Shown piece after piece: positions 40,045 to 48,254 of a stretch of DNA of 64,000 nt. Each line of letters opens with the position of its first letter. Positions within the stretch are counted from its first letter, which is position 1. The notes under the pieces are model-generated. The model did not search any database and was not told the DNA's origin. It saw only the letters and a program-made list of their open reading frames with translations. The translations under genes were made by a program, and so were the position numbers. Origin of the DNA: JAZDIU01 sp043804635 (GTDB lineage Bacteria > Chloroflexota > Dehalococcoidia > Dehalococcoidales > UBA2162); the NCBI GenBank assembly GCA_043804635.1, contig JAZDIU010000087.1, forward strand, positions 1 to 64,000, in the 5' to 3' direction.

Positions 40045-40752
40045 TCAAAGCAGTCCTAGCATCCTGTCCAGTAGACCGCAGTCATTACATCCCTCACGTC
40101 CATTTGGGGGTCCTTCAAGGTCGAATAATTCGCGTGTTGCTGACAATAGTTTTGTGATTTTCGTTGGATTTAATTCGACTTTCTTTATATATGCGTGGAA
40201 GTGCATCAGAAAACCATTATCACTGCAATTTGTCGAATCGCAAGCAGCTTCATGCTGCGTTACTGGTTCGAAATATATTAAAGCCAAATCGGTAACTGGA
40301 TTTAATCCTCTTTTATTGCCAATTACCGCATATCCATTCAATTGCACTTCATAAATGGGCAATAAAGCATCTTGTGTCTCGGTATATTTTGCGGTCTTAT
40401 AATCCGCTATAAGATAAGAGCCGTCTTTCTTTTGAAAGATAGCGTCCGGAGTACCAGTAAGCAAGATATTATTTTCTTCATCAAGGATATTGAATTTAGA
40501 ATAATGGGGTGGTTTCTGGTAATTTACTATCTCTCCCAATTCTTCTAACCAAATAGGGAATTTGCCATTCATATCGAAGAACGAATGGATAACATCTTTA
40601 GTGTATAAGTCAATCGAATTAAAGATACCCGGAAAAATCTGGAAGGGGAGTTTATTGCTTAACTTCAACTTAATCCAAAAACACCTTGGACAGAAGTAGG
40701 GCAACCCAAGTTCACCGAGGTTCTTTGCGGAAATACGAATTTGTGTGCTCAT
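40045..40752 (-). CDS. PD-(D/E)XK nuclease-family protein (Cas4/RecB-like)
   Basis: 235 residues. The nuclease core reads GTPDAIF, then IADYKTAKY and an acidic-glutamine helix VQLNGYAVIG, the D...D-x-K and QxxxY motifs of RecB/Cas4-type nucleases. A CPRC pair near the N-terminus (YFCPRCFW) and a CNDC pair near the C-terminus could hold an iron-sulfur cluster as in Cas4 and AddB. No CRISPR array, cas gene or helicase adjoins it. It may act in DNA repair or be a defence-related orphan. Its AT-rich codon use is slightly unlike the neighbours. Confidence 0.75.
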   Translation of the reverse strand: MSTQIRISAKNLGELGLPYFCPRCFWIKLKLSNKLPFQIFPGIFNSIDLYTKDVIHSFFDMNGKFPIWLEELGEIVNYQKPPHYSKFNILDEENNILLTGTPDAIFQKKDGSYLIADYKTAKYTETQDALLPIYEVQLNGYAVIGNKRGLNPVTDLALIYFEPVTQHEAACDSTNCSDNGFLMHFHAYIKKVELNPTKITKLLSATRELFDLEGPPNGREGCNDCGLLDRMLGLL

Positions 40753-40836
40753 GGGACTATGGCAGGAGTCTAATACGAATAAGAATATTTGTCAATAAAT
40801 CTAACCCACAATATGGAAATATTATCGTTTAGGCAA

Positions 40837-40902
40837 ATGACATAATTCTGTAAGGTTTCCCGCTGATATTTTATAACTATTTCATAGTCCGCTGTCTAAA
40901 AT
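40837..40902 (+). promoter_or_regulatory. 66-bp promoter module, copy 7 (site-2 protease region)
   Basis: ATGACATAATTCTGTAAG at 40837, ATTTTATAACTA at 40868, -10 TAAAAT at 40897-40902, spacings 26 and 19. The next sizeable gene starts only at 41136, so this copy leaves a 230-base leader. Confidence 0.75.
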
Positions 40903-41135
40903 ACTAGAGACGCAGAAATTTTAGGGGCGGGTATATATGGAGCAGTTAGTCGGGGCACGGTGGTTGCTCTTATACTCATTTTATCGTGAGCAGAACCAAA
41001 ATAGATATATATGTGTTTTCTGAATTTACTCTTGTGCTAATTTCAGAAGATCAGAACGTGAGTGTTTTTTCCTTCGGCAAGCTCAGGACAAGTGATATAA
41101 TAGATATCTAAGTATGATATTAGGGAGTTAGCAGA
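40903..41135 (+). other. Long leader between promoter module 7 and the site-2 protease gene
   Basis: It holds a possible 28-codon frame at 40937-41023 (starts MEQLVGARW), preceded by GGGGCGGG, which could be a leader peptide but has no other support. It also contains the 20-mer repeat at 41071-41090 and TATAAT at 41096-41101, a possible second -10 nearer the gene. Confidence 0.4.
41071..41090 (-). repeat. Dispersed 20-mer, inverted copy
   Basis: CCTTCGGCAAGCTCAGGACA is the exact reverse complement of bases 8213-8232. Perfect identity over 33 kb suggests recent spread or an active recognition element. Confidence 0.7.
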
Positions 41136-42260
41136 ATGAGGAATTCGATTCGTCTTTTCCGCATTGCCGGTATCGATATCGGCATCCACTATACGTGGAT
41201 TTTCTTGTTTATTCTGGTCACCTGGTCGCTGGCGGCGGGTTTTCTTCCTCAGGGATATCCCGGATGGAGCCAGACTGTCTACTGGGTAACGGGTGCTATC
41301 GCTTCGTTGCTGCTTTTTTTATCAATCTTGCTGCATGAGTTAGCTCATTCGCTGGTTGCCCGGGCTCGGGGTATGTCCGTTAACAGTATTACTTTATTCA
41401 TATTCGGTGGAGTCAGCAATCTAGAGGACGAACCTACTAAACCCAGGACAGAGTTTGTTATGGCTATAGTGGGACCGTTAACGAGCTTAATTTTAGGCGG
41501 CATTTTATGGGGCGTACTGCAGGTTATCCAAACTCGGCAAAGTCCTCTAGGGGCAACCTTGCTCTATCTATCGCAGATTAATCTTATCCTGGCGGCGTTT
41601 AATCTGCTGCCAGGTTTTCCTCTGGACGGCGGGCGTGTGCTCCGTTCCATCCTCTGGGGTAGTACCGGCAATCTTGTGAAAGCCACTAACATCGCTGGGG
41701 TGGTGGGTATTGTATTCGGCTGGGGACTCATCGGGTTTGGAGTATTTCAGCTACTTGGTGGTAATTTTCTAGGAGGCATCTGGTTTGCTATTATCGGCTG
41801 GTTCCTGAGCAATGCGGCTGATTCCAGCCGTCGGGATATCGCGATGCGTCAGCAGTTGGCCGGAATTCAGGTCAAAGATGTAATGAACGTCAGCCAGGAG
41901 ACAATTAGCCCCAAAACTCCGGTGAATGATGTAGTCTGGGACATCTTTCACAAACGTCACGGGCGGGCGGTTCCGGTTTGCGATAGTGGACGACTCATGG
42001 GAATTGTCACTTTGACCGATGTTAAGGGATTACCGACGGATAAATGGGCGGCAACATCGGTGGAAAGCATAATGACCCGCCAGCCTCTTTTTACCGTCAA
42101 ACCGGAAGACGATCTTAGTTTTGCGATGAAACTGATTGCCCAGCACGATGTTAACCAGGTTCTGGTTCTTCAAGAAGGACAATGTGCCGGCATACTTAGC
42201 CGTGCCGATATTATCCGTCACCTGCAGCTAAGACAGGAACTGGGTTTTGCGGCTAAGTAG
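41136..42260 (+). CDS. Site-2 protease-type (M50) membrane metalloprotease with CBS domains
   Basis: 374 residues. About six membrane segments with zinc ligands in LLHELAHSLVA (HExxH) and NLLPGFPLDGGRVLRS (aspartate). The C-terminal 125 residues form two CBS domains (VKDVMNVSQETISPKTPVNDV, VESIMTRQPLFTVKPEDDL) that likely sense adenosine nucleotides. Such rhomboid-type S2P/SpoIVFB relatives cut membrane proteins, for example anti-sigma factors. It is the first gene after promoter module copy 7. Confidence 0.92.
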   Translation: MRNSIRLFRIAGIDIGIHYTWIFLFILVTWSLAAGFLPQGYPGWSQTVYWVTGAIASLLLFLSILLHELAHSLVARARGMSVNSITLFIFGGVSNLEDEPTKPRTEFVMAIVGPLTSLILGGILWGVLQVIQTRQSPLGATLLYLSQINLILAAFNLLPGFPLDGGRVLRSILWGSTGNLVKATNIAGVVGIVFGWGLIGFGVFQLLGGNFLGGIWFAIIGWFLSNAADSSRRDIAMRQQLAGIQVKDVMNVSQETISPKTPVNDVVWDIFHKRHGRAVPVCDSGRLMGIVTLTDVKGLPTDKWAATSVESIMTRQPLFTVKPEDDLSFAMKLIAQHDVNQVLVLQEGQCAGILSRADIIRHLQLRQELGFAAK

Positions 42261-42275
42261 ATGCATCGCATCTAC
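42257..42275. terminator. Hairpin at the site-2 protease stop codon
   Basis: GTAGATGC at 42257-42264, loop ATC, GCATCTAC at 42268-42275. The stem begins inside the stop codon. TTTACAT follows, so it may help end transcription. Confidence 0.45.
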
Positions 42276-42290
42276 TTTACATAACTATAA

Positions 42291-42335
42291 AAACAACTAG
42301 AAGTTGAATCCATTTTTAGTAGCCTCTAGTTGTTT
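42291..42335. terminator. Hairpin between convergent genes
   Basis: AAACAACTAGA at 42291-42301 and TCTAGTTGTTT at 42325-42335, an 11-bp stem with a 23-base loop. Flanked by A/T runs on both sides, it can act as a bidirectional terminator for the plus-strand protease and the minus-strand operon. Confidence 0.5.
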
Positions 42336-42384
42336 ACTGGAAAAAATTTGCTGGGCTTGCAATGACATTATGAATCCAGGCTGC

Positions 42385-42759
42385 TCAAGGCTTGTTTGTA
42401 GGAATCAAGTACATTTCAGAGCCTTTACCTATTTCCTTGACAAGGTCGGAATGCATCAAGGGGATTAGCTCCGCTTTTAAATCAATCTCAGAAAGGCTAA
42501 GGTTCTTCATAACATCCCCTCTGCTGACTCTACCCTGACTCTTTACGAAGTCATAGATTTTAGCCTGGGTTTCGCTGAGGCCGGCAGCGCCCGTTTCGCC
42601 ATGCCGTTTTCTGGCACTGGTATCTATATAAGTCGCCCATGGGTCGCACTCTTTGATGGACAACCCGACATCCATTAAGCAGCTTTCACAGAACACTTTG
42701 CTTTGATAGACGTAGCTTTCGTTTTCTGTCAGCTCACGATTACATCGGTTACAGTTCAT
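42385..42759 (-). CDS. Zinc-ribbon plus winged-helix-like protein
   Basis: 124 residues. The N-terminus has MNCNRCNRELTENE and FCESCLMD, a LIM-like zinc site (CxxC...CxxC). The C-terminal 65 residues look like a small winged helix (LSETQAKIYDFVKSQGRVSRGDVMKNLSLSEIDLKAELI, quoted in parts by its helices). It may regulate transcription or bind nucleic acid. It is the last gene of the minus-strand ferredoxin/Por cluster. Confidence 0.7.
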   Translation of the reverse strand: MNCNRCNRELTENESYVYQSKVFCESCLMDVGLSIKECDPWATYIDTSARKRHGETGAAGLSETQAKIYDFVKSQGRVSRGDVMKNLSLSEIDLKAELIPLMHSDLVKEIGKGSEMYLIPTNKP

Positions 42760-42789
42760 AAGGTTCGCCTCCTTTTTGTAAATCTGTGC

Positions 42790-43086
42790 CTATCTTCTGG
42801 AAAGGATTGCTATTCTGTTAGCTACTGCCCTGGATGCCTGGACGCGGTCCGGCGCTTTTTTCAAATCTGCGGCAAGCTTTTCATCCTTGATGATGTCTTT
42901 TACCCAGTTAGCAAAATCGTTCTTCTCTGGGTTGACATGATAAGCGTAGTTATCGTTAGACATAGTTCTAAGCTCATCACCAAGCTCTTTCATATTGCGT
43001 AGAGTATGGCCGGGATAACTCCAGAATGCAAACTCCTCAGGGACATTTGCTAGAAATCTCGAAGTCTCCTGTTTTAATGTTGCCAT
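42790..43086 (-). CDS. DUF5752-like small protein
   Basis: 98 residues. The pattern FAFWSYPGHTLRNMKELGDEL, YHVNPEKNDFANWV and DIIKDEKLAADL matches a family known as DUF5752 as I remember it (F/W-rich start, later DFxxWIxDVIxD). Its function is unknown. Related proteins stand beside oxidoreductase or sugar genes in anaerobes. Ribosome site AAGGAGG is strong. Confidence 0.65.
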   Translation of the reverse strand: MATLKQETSRFLANVPEEFAFWSYPGHTLRNMKELGDELRTMSNDNYAYHVNPEKNDFANWVKDIIKDEKLAADLKKAPDRVQASRAVANRIAILSRR

Positions 43087-43120
43087 TTTATTTCCTCCTT
43101 TTGATTAGTTTTGGTTTACG

Positions 43121-43393
43121 CTAGTAAGTCCCGGCCTTGGGTTCTTCGCCAGGGTGTAAACCACGCCATTTTGCGAGAAGCTGTTCTTTTGTCTCTTTAT
43201 GCTTGGGGTCCGGGTGGCAGGCATCCACCGGACAGACTTCAGCACATCGCGAAGACCGGAAAGAGCCGACGCATTCGGTGCAGCGGTCGGGGTTTATGAT
43301 AAATATAGTCTCACCCTCCTTGATTGCCTGGTTCGGGCATTCCGGCTCACAAGCAGCACAGCTTATACAATCCTCATTGATAAAGAATGCCAT
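43121..43393 (-). CDS. 2[4Fe-4S] ferredoxin (YfhL-like)
   Basis: 90 residues. First cluster motif CISCAACEPECPNQAI, second CTECVGSFRSSRCAEVCPVDAC, with an extra-long loop before the third cysteine, as in YfhL-type ferredoxins. A low-potential carrier, located directly after the fused pyruvate-type oxidoreductase, its obvious electron donor. 25 bases separate the two genes. Confidence 0.92.
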   Translation of the reverse strand: MAFFINEDCISCAACEPECPNQAIKEGETIFIINPDRCTECVGSFRSSRCAEVCPVDACHPDPKHKETKEQLLAKWRGLHPGEEPKAGTY

Positions 43394-43418
43394 TTTCCCC
43401 CTCCTTAAGTATTTATTT

Positions 43419-45713
43419 TTATAATAAAGGATGCTCGTGCATCGCCTTTATCCGTCGCCATCTTCGGTCGATTTCCGTTTCAAGTGCTAGCAGAGTATCG
43501 GCATATTCCGGTTTTAACAAGTGTTTCGACTTGCCCACCATACCCAACCATTGCGAAACTGGAATTCGTTTTCCTTTATCGTCAGGGTCGTAAGTTATTG
43601 TGGTTTTGCCTTTTTCTATTTCATATACCGGGAAAAAACAGCAGTCTACCGCAGCTTTAGCAACTTTTGTGCCCAGACGTTCCTCGTAACGCCAACTTAG
43701 CGGGCAAACGCTGAGCACTTTTCCGTAGGCGAATCCGCCGTGTCTGGCATACCATTGGGCTTTGGCGGCTTTGCGGACGAGGTCGGTGCCCAGTCCTTCC
43801 ACACTGGTGAACACATACGGAATGTGAGTTCCTGCCATAATCTGGGCAGTATCTTTGTGGTGGAAACCTTTACCCATTTCTGCCGGACCGATATGGCTGG
43901 TAGACGTAAAACTCCCCAGCGGAGTCGAGTAGCTTTGCTGGTTGCCCGTGTTCATATATCCCTGGTTATCGTACTCGAGGACAATCATCGGATGTCCTCT
44001 CAAAGCTGCCCCGATAACCGGGCCCATACCGATATCCATACCGCCATCGCCGCTGACCATTATGAAGGTGATCTCCTCATCGGCTAACTCGCCCCGTCTG
44101 ATTCTTTCACGGTACATTTCGACCAGTCCCGAAAGTGTGGCGGCACCGTTCTGGAAAAGGTTATGAACATAGGTCACCCGGTGGGCGCTGTAAGGGAAAG
44201 CGGTGGTGGTAATCTGGGCGCAACCCGTGTGGAATAGAAGGACGACATTCCCCTCTATTCCACTTAAAAACTGCTTCAGGCTGGGGAAAATGCCGCAACC
44301 AGGGCAGGCACCGTGTCCCGGAGCAATCCGCTCCGGCATTGCCGTAAGCTGGCGGGGACCGGCTATCGTTACTTTCACTTTACACGACTTTTCGTCCCAT
44401 TCCGCCTTGACCAGGTGCGGACTCGACTCTTCCCGGGTGATTGGCGGAGCATGAGGGACCATCTTCAGCGAAGGTTCTCCCTGAGTGGTCCCAAAATAAT
44501 CAAAAGGAACTCTTACTTTGCGACTATTAGCGGCTTCAATAGCCTCACGCAATAATTCTTCAGCATTCTCAGTATAAAAGTCCTTACCGCCCAGACCGTA
44601 GACCCGAGACAGACATAGAGTATGATTTTCCGGGTCGTCCTTGAGGGCGGCTTTTACTTCCAGAGACATATTACCGCCATGAGCACCATAGGAATCAGCG
44701 CGGTCGCCGATAAGCAGGGCTTTGGTATTTTTGAAAGCCTGTCTTATTTCTTCCGACGGGAACGGCCTGAGAACATTGGGGCTGACTACGCCTACCCGGT
44801 GTCCTTCAGCCCGGAGCTTGTCTACGGCGTCTTTGGCAGTCTCTGCGGCCGAGTTTAGCAGAAACAGAGCGGCTTCGGCATCATCCATAGAATACCGGTC
44901 TACCATCGAGTAAAAGCGTCCGCTCAAATTACCGTATTCAGCGAAAATTTGCGGGATGATGTTTTCCGCCGCATCCATTGCCAGCTTGAGTTGATATTTG
45001 TTGTTAATGAGGTCGGGGTCGTTCATATAAGCACCAATAGTCACCGGGTTAGCCGGGTCGAGGGCGTTTATAAGAGGTGCTTTTGGCTCGCCGATAAATT
45101 CCTGAACTACCTGAGTATCTCGGAAATATTGCACGCGGTGTTTTTGATGGCTGGTAAAAAAGCCATCCATTGCTACAATCGTCGGTAAACGTATTTGAGG
45201 GTGTTCGCTCAGGCGGACAGCAATAATGTTCATATCATATACTGCCTGCGGATTACGGGCGAGGAGAATAATCCAGCCGGTATTGAGAGCCATCATTATA
45301 TCGGAATGGTCGCCCCTGATATCTAACGGTCCGCTTACCGAGCGAGTGGCGACATTAAGGACCATGGGGAAGCGTGTCCCGGCCTGCACCGGGAGCTGTT
45401 CCATAGCGTAGAGCAAGCCGTTGGCACTGGTAGCGTTGAGCACCCGACCGCCGCCGACCGCTCCGCCGTAGCATATTCCGGCGGCACCGTGCTCTCCATC
45501 GGCAGGTATCATCTTGATTTGGTGCTTCCCTTCGGCATACATTTCATCCAGCTCTTCGGCGATTTCAGTGGAAGGGGTAATGGGATAATAGCCCATAATA
45601 TGGAAATTGATTTGCCTGGCGGCTAGTGCCGCCATCTCATTCCCCTTCTTGAAATCAACCAACTGGATGGCTTGTTTCCGCTTGATTCTTTTGACTATCG
45701 GTTTTATAGTCAT
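43419..45713 (-). CDS. porAB: 2-Oxoacid:ferredoxin oxidoreductase, fused alpha and beta subunits
   Basis: 764 residues. The first 430 are an alpha subunit (YYPITPSTEIAEELDE, DGEHGAAGICYGGA), the last 290 a beta subunit with the TPP motif GDGGMDIGMG...DNQGYMNTG and cluster cysteines in GHGACPGCGIFP, HTGCAQ and VCPLSW. The fusion is unusual since the four subunits are usually separate or all fused. It should oxidise pyruvate or another 2-oxoacid to acyl-CoA, or run in reverse to fix CO2. Partner gamma-delta protein is encoded 6 bases upstream. Confidence 0.9.
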   Translation of the reverse strand: MTIKPIVKRIKRKQAIQLVDFKKGNEMAALAARQINFHIMGYYPITPSTEIAEELDEMYAEGKHQIKMIPADGEHGAAGICYGGAVGGGRVLNATSANGLLYAMEQLPVQAGTRFPMVLNVATRSVSGPLDIRGDHSDIMMALNTGWIILLARNPQAVYDMNIIAVRLSEHPQIRLPTIVAMDGFFTSHQKHRVQYFRDTQVVQEFIGEPKAPLINALDPANPVTIGAYMNDPDLINNKYQLKLAMDAAENIIPQIFAEYGNLSGRFYSMVDRYSMDDAEAALFLLNSAAETAKDAVDKLRAEGHRVGVVSPNVLRPFPSEEIRQAFKNTKALLIGDRADSYGAHGGNMSLEVKAALKDDPENHTLCLSRVYGLGGKDFYTENAEELLREAIEAANSRKVRVPFDYFGTTQGEPSLKMVPHAPPITREESSPHLVKAEWDEKSCKVKVTIAGPRQLTAMPERIAPGHGACPGCGIFPSLKQFLSGIEGNVVLLFHTGCAQITTTAFPYSAHRVTYVHNLFQNGAATLSGLVEMYRERIRRGELADEEITFIMVSGDGGMDIGMGPVIGAALRGHPMIVLEYDNQGYMNTGNQQSYSTPLGSFTSTSHIGPAEMGKGFHHKDTAQIMAGTHIPYVFTSVEGLGTDLVRKAAKAQWYARHGGFAYGKVLSVCPLSWRYEERLGTKVAKAAVDCCFFPVYEIEKGKTTITYDPDDKGKRIPVSQWLGMVGKSKHLLKPEYADTLLALETEIDRRWRRIKAMHEHPLL

Positions 45714-45719
45714 AGTTTC

Positions 45720-46799
45720 CTAACTCACCCGGTACCAGTAATAGCCTTCTTCCAGAGTCCACATCGCCGGATCGTTATCCCGGCCCATCGTAACTAGAGC
45801 GTCGGGAGGTCCCCAGAGCTGTAAATCAGCCGTGTATTTAAACTCCGGGCGTTCGCATTCCATAGTGAGAGCTTCAACCGGACAAATTTCCACACACTTA
45901 AGGCAGCCCTTGCAATATTGATAATCGGGACCTTTCAACACCATTGCCGGTTTACCGGTCTTATCGATTCCTTGCTCCCAAACGAAAACGTAATCCGGGC
46001 AGGTCATTGTGCATAGACCGCAATCGATACACCGGTCGCGGTGATACAAGGGGAATATGCCCTGGCGCGAGGCACTCAAGTCTTTATGAATAGTGTTGCC
46101 CGGGTTAACGATGGTACCACCGATAGGCGCATTGGCATACCCAAGTTCGGAAACATAGCATTTGTATGCTGACGGTGCGAATGCCCCGTCATAATCATAC
46201 GACTGTATTTTTAGCTCGTTATAACCACGGTCGAAAGCTTTCAGGTTAGGTTCCACCAATTGCGGATATTTTGCCTGAAAAGAGTCGGTCAGGCTGTCTC
46301 TTACTATCTGGGAGTCGATAAACCCTGAAGCTCGCACGATTGCCCCAAGCATAACGCTGTTAATGCGCGTTTTTTCTTCTACAGCGATTAAGAGGGCGTC
46401 TAATACTGCTAACGTTCCGGATGCCAGTTTAGCTTTCTGTCTCACTTCTTCAATCGGGTCCGGACTATTGATTACGATTATGCTATCCGGGTAAATTCCG
46501 GATGTAGTGCCGTCTACTCCAAGGAGGCAGTGGTGGAAGATGACCAGCAGATGCGGTCTTTCCACCGGACTGCTGCTTCTCAATTCCTTTTCTGGAGAGC
46601 AGATACGGACAAAGGACTTCACTGGCGAACCTTTCTTTTCCGAGCCATAGGAAGAAAAATGAGTGCCGTTGAACCCTTGCTTGAGTACCAGCGACTGAGC
46701 TAAAATCTGGCCCGCCAGGTTAGCGCCGAGCCCGCCTACCGACTCGAACCGCATCTCGTAAAAGCCCAACTCGTTGTTCTTAGGTAGACCGGTCGTCAT
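45720..46799 (-). CDS. porGD: 2-Oxoacid:ferredoxin oxidoreductase, fused gamma and delta subunits
   Basis: 359 residues. Residues 1-200 are the gamma domain (FESVGGLGANLAGQILAQ, FSSYGSEKKGSPVKSFVRI). The C-terminus is the delta ferredoxin domain with two cluster motifs, CIDCGLCTMTCPDYVF and CKGCLKCVEICPVEA. With the alpha-beta protein it makes a full enzyme from two chains. Electrons leave through the delta clusters to the ferredoxins at 43121 or 34258. Confidence 0.92.
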   Translation of the reverse strand: MTTGLPKNNELGFYEMRFESVGGLGANLAGQILAQSLVLKQGFNGTHFSSYGSEKKGSPVKSFVRICSPEKELRSSSPVERPHLLVIFHHCLLGVDGTTSGIYPDSIIVINSPDPIEEVRQKAKLASGTLAVLDALLIAVEEKTRINSVMLGAIVRASGFIDSQIVRDSLTDSFQAKYPQLVEPNLKAFDRGYNELKIQSYDYDGAFAPSAYKCYVSELGYANAPIGGTIVNPGNTIHKDLSASRQGIFPLYHRDRCIDCGLCTMTCPDYVFVWEQGIDKTGKPAMVLKGPDYQYCKGCLKCVEICPVEALTMECERPEFKYTADLQLWGPPDALVTMGRDNDPAMWTLEEGYYWYRVS

Positions 46800-46843
46800 T
46801 TGTTTGTTTTTTCCTTTGCGGGCATCTCAGTACCTTTACCAGG

Positions 46844-47350
46844 TCAGTAATTACTCCAGGATATCGGCCCGAATAATAAGTCGTATCTCATCATCAATAA
46901 GTCGAAATGTGTCTGTTCCTGACCGGTGAGGAATTCAAACATCTGCTTCCCTAAAGGGTCTCCTGTTTTTAATGCGGCATTCCGATAAAGCTCGTGGCTT
47001 TTCATTTCGATATCCAGGCCAAATAACAGAGCGTCCTTCTCGCTGAACTTGATAGCTATTGTCTTTTCCAAGGCTATTCTACCTTTGGGGAAAAGAGGTT
47101 TTTCCAGGTTCAGGTTTATTGGTTTGATGTCGGTAGATTTTATCCATTTACCTTCACTGAATAGCGCCCCATATTGTCTTTTGATGATGTTGTAGTGTTT
47201 TTGTTCGTCGTTAGCCAGCGTGTCAAACATTTCCCGCCCTTCTTTGTTAGCGGTGGTCTCAGCCGCTTTCAGGTAAAACTGGCGTCCTTCGCTTTCAATA
47301 GTCATTCCCTGCTCCAGAATTGCCAGGGCTAATTTGTTATCTTGCTTCAT
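46844..47350 (-). CDS. Rubrerythrin/ferritin-family protein inside the oxidoreductase cluster
   Basis: 168 residues with ferritin-type iron sites: EQGMTIESEGRQFYLKAAE, TLANDEQKHYNIIKR, DIEMKSHELYRNAA and TGQEQTHFDLLM. It has no rubredoxin tail. It lies between the Kor and Por operons, 38 bases from Kor beta and 45 from porGD, in the same direction, so it probably protects these oxygen-sensitive enzymes. Confidence 0.85.
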   Translation of the reverse strand: MKQDNKLALAILEQGMTIESEGRQFYLKAAETTANKEGREMFDTLANDEQKHYNIIKRQYGALFSEGKWIKSTDIKPINLNLEKPLFPKGRIALEKTIAIKFSEKDALLFGLDIEMKSHELYRNAALKTGDPLGKQMFEFLTGQEQTHFDLLMMRYDLLFGPISWSNY

Positions 47351-47387
47351 TACTTTCCTCCGATTTTCGGTTTTTGGAGCTAGTCCG

Positions 47388-48254
47388 TTATAAAAATTCG
47401 GCTAAAAGTTTCTCGGCACGCTCAGGCTTAATCGGACGACTGACGAGAGTTCCCTTTTTACTAAGTGCCGGTAGCTGGTCCTCATAAACCGGCAATTCTT
47501 TTCGGTAGATAATACCGATGGGAATCTTATCACCCCATTCCTGTGCTTTCTCCAGAGCGGCCTTTTTATCTCCGGGGTCGAATCCTTTCTCATTCTCTAA
47601 TTTATAAACCCGCTCCCGATACCACTGAAAGGTATTTTTCTTATTAAAAGAAACGCAAGGCTGCAAGATATCGATTAAGGTAAATCCCTTATGTGCGATT
47701 CCTTGCTTGATTAAGTTGGCGAGATGCTCGATGTCTCCGGCGGAGCCCCGGCTGACAAAGCTGGCACCGCTGATAATCGCCAGAGCTATCGGATTCACCG
47801 GGCTTACCGCTCCGTAAGGTGTGGTCTTGGTAACGTAACCGAGGTCGCTGGTCGGGGATGCTTGTCCCTTAGTAAGACCATAGACCTGGTTGTTGTGGAC
47901 TAGATAAGTGATATCGTGATTACGGCGTGTGGCGTGAAGGAAATGGTTGCCGCCTTCGCCATAGGCGTCGCCATCGCCGCTGATGGCAATAACGGTCAAC
48001 TCCGGGTTAGCAATCTTAGCTCCGATTGCCGGGGGAATCGGTCGACCGTGTAGAGAGTTGAATACGTTTCCCTTGACATAATGTGGAAGTTTACCAGCCT
48101 GACCGATGCCGGAGACCAAGAGCACCTGGTGGGGTTTCAATCCAAGCTCAACCAGGGCTTTGCTCAGCGCCCTCATAATGCCGAAGTTACCGCAGCCCGG
48201 ACACCAGGCTGGTTTGAGTCCGGCATAATCGGACAGTGCGACCATTTCTAGCAT
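47388..48254 (-). CDS. korB: 2-Oxoglutarate-type ferredoxin oxidoreductase, beta subunit
   Basis: 288 residues: PAWCPGCGNFGIMRALSKAL, the TPP motif GDGDAYGEGGNHFLHATRRN with VHNNQVYGLTKGQ, and a further Cys in ILQPCVSF. Kor beta subunits pair with the alpha-gamma fusion encoded upstream; the two genes overlap by 7 bases. It makes acyl-CoA, CO2 and reduced ferredoxin from a 2-oxoacid. Confidence 0.93.
   Translation of the reverse strand: MLEMVALSDYAGLKPAWCPGCGNFGIMRALSKALVELGLKPHQVLLVSGIGQAGKLPHYVKGNVFNSLHGRPIPPAIGAKIANPELTVIAISGDGDAYGEGGNHFLHATRRNHDITYLVHNNQVYGLTKGQASPTSDLGYVTKTTPYGAVSPVNPIALAIISGASFVSRGSAGDIEHLANLIKQGIAHKGFTLIDILQPCVSFNKKNTFQWYRERVYKLENEKGFDPGDKKAALEKAQEWGDKIPIGIIYRKELPVYEDQLPALSKKGTLVSRPIKPERAEKLLAEFL

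Noticed and set aside
40937..41023. A 28-codon leader frame after promoter module 7
   Set aside because: Short, unsupported by homology; recorded only within the leader feature.
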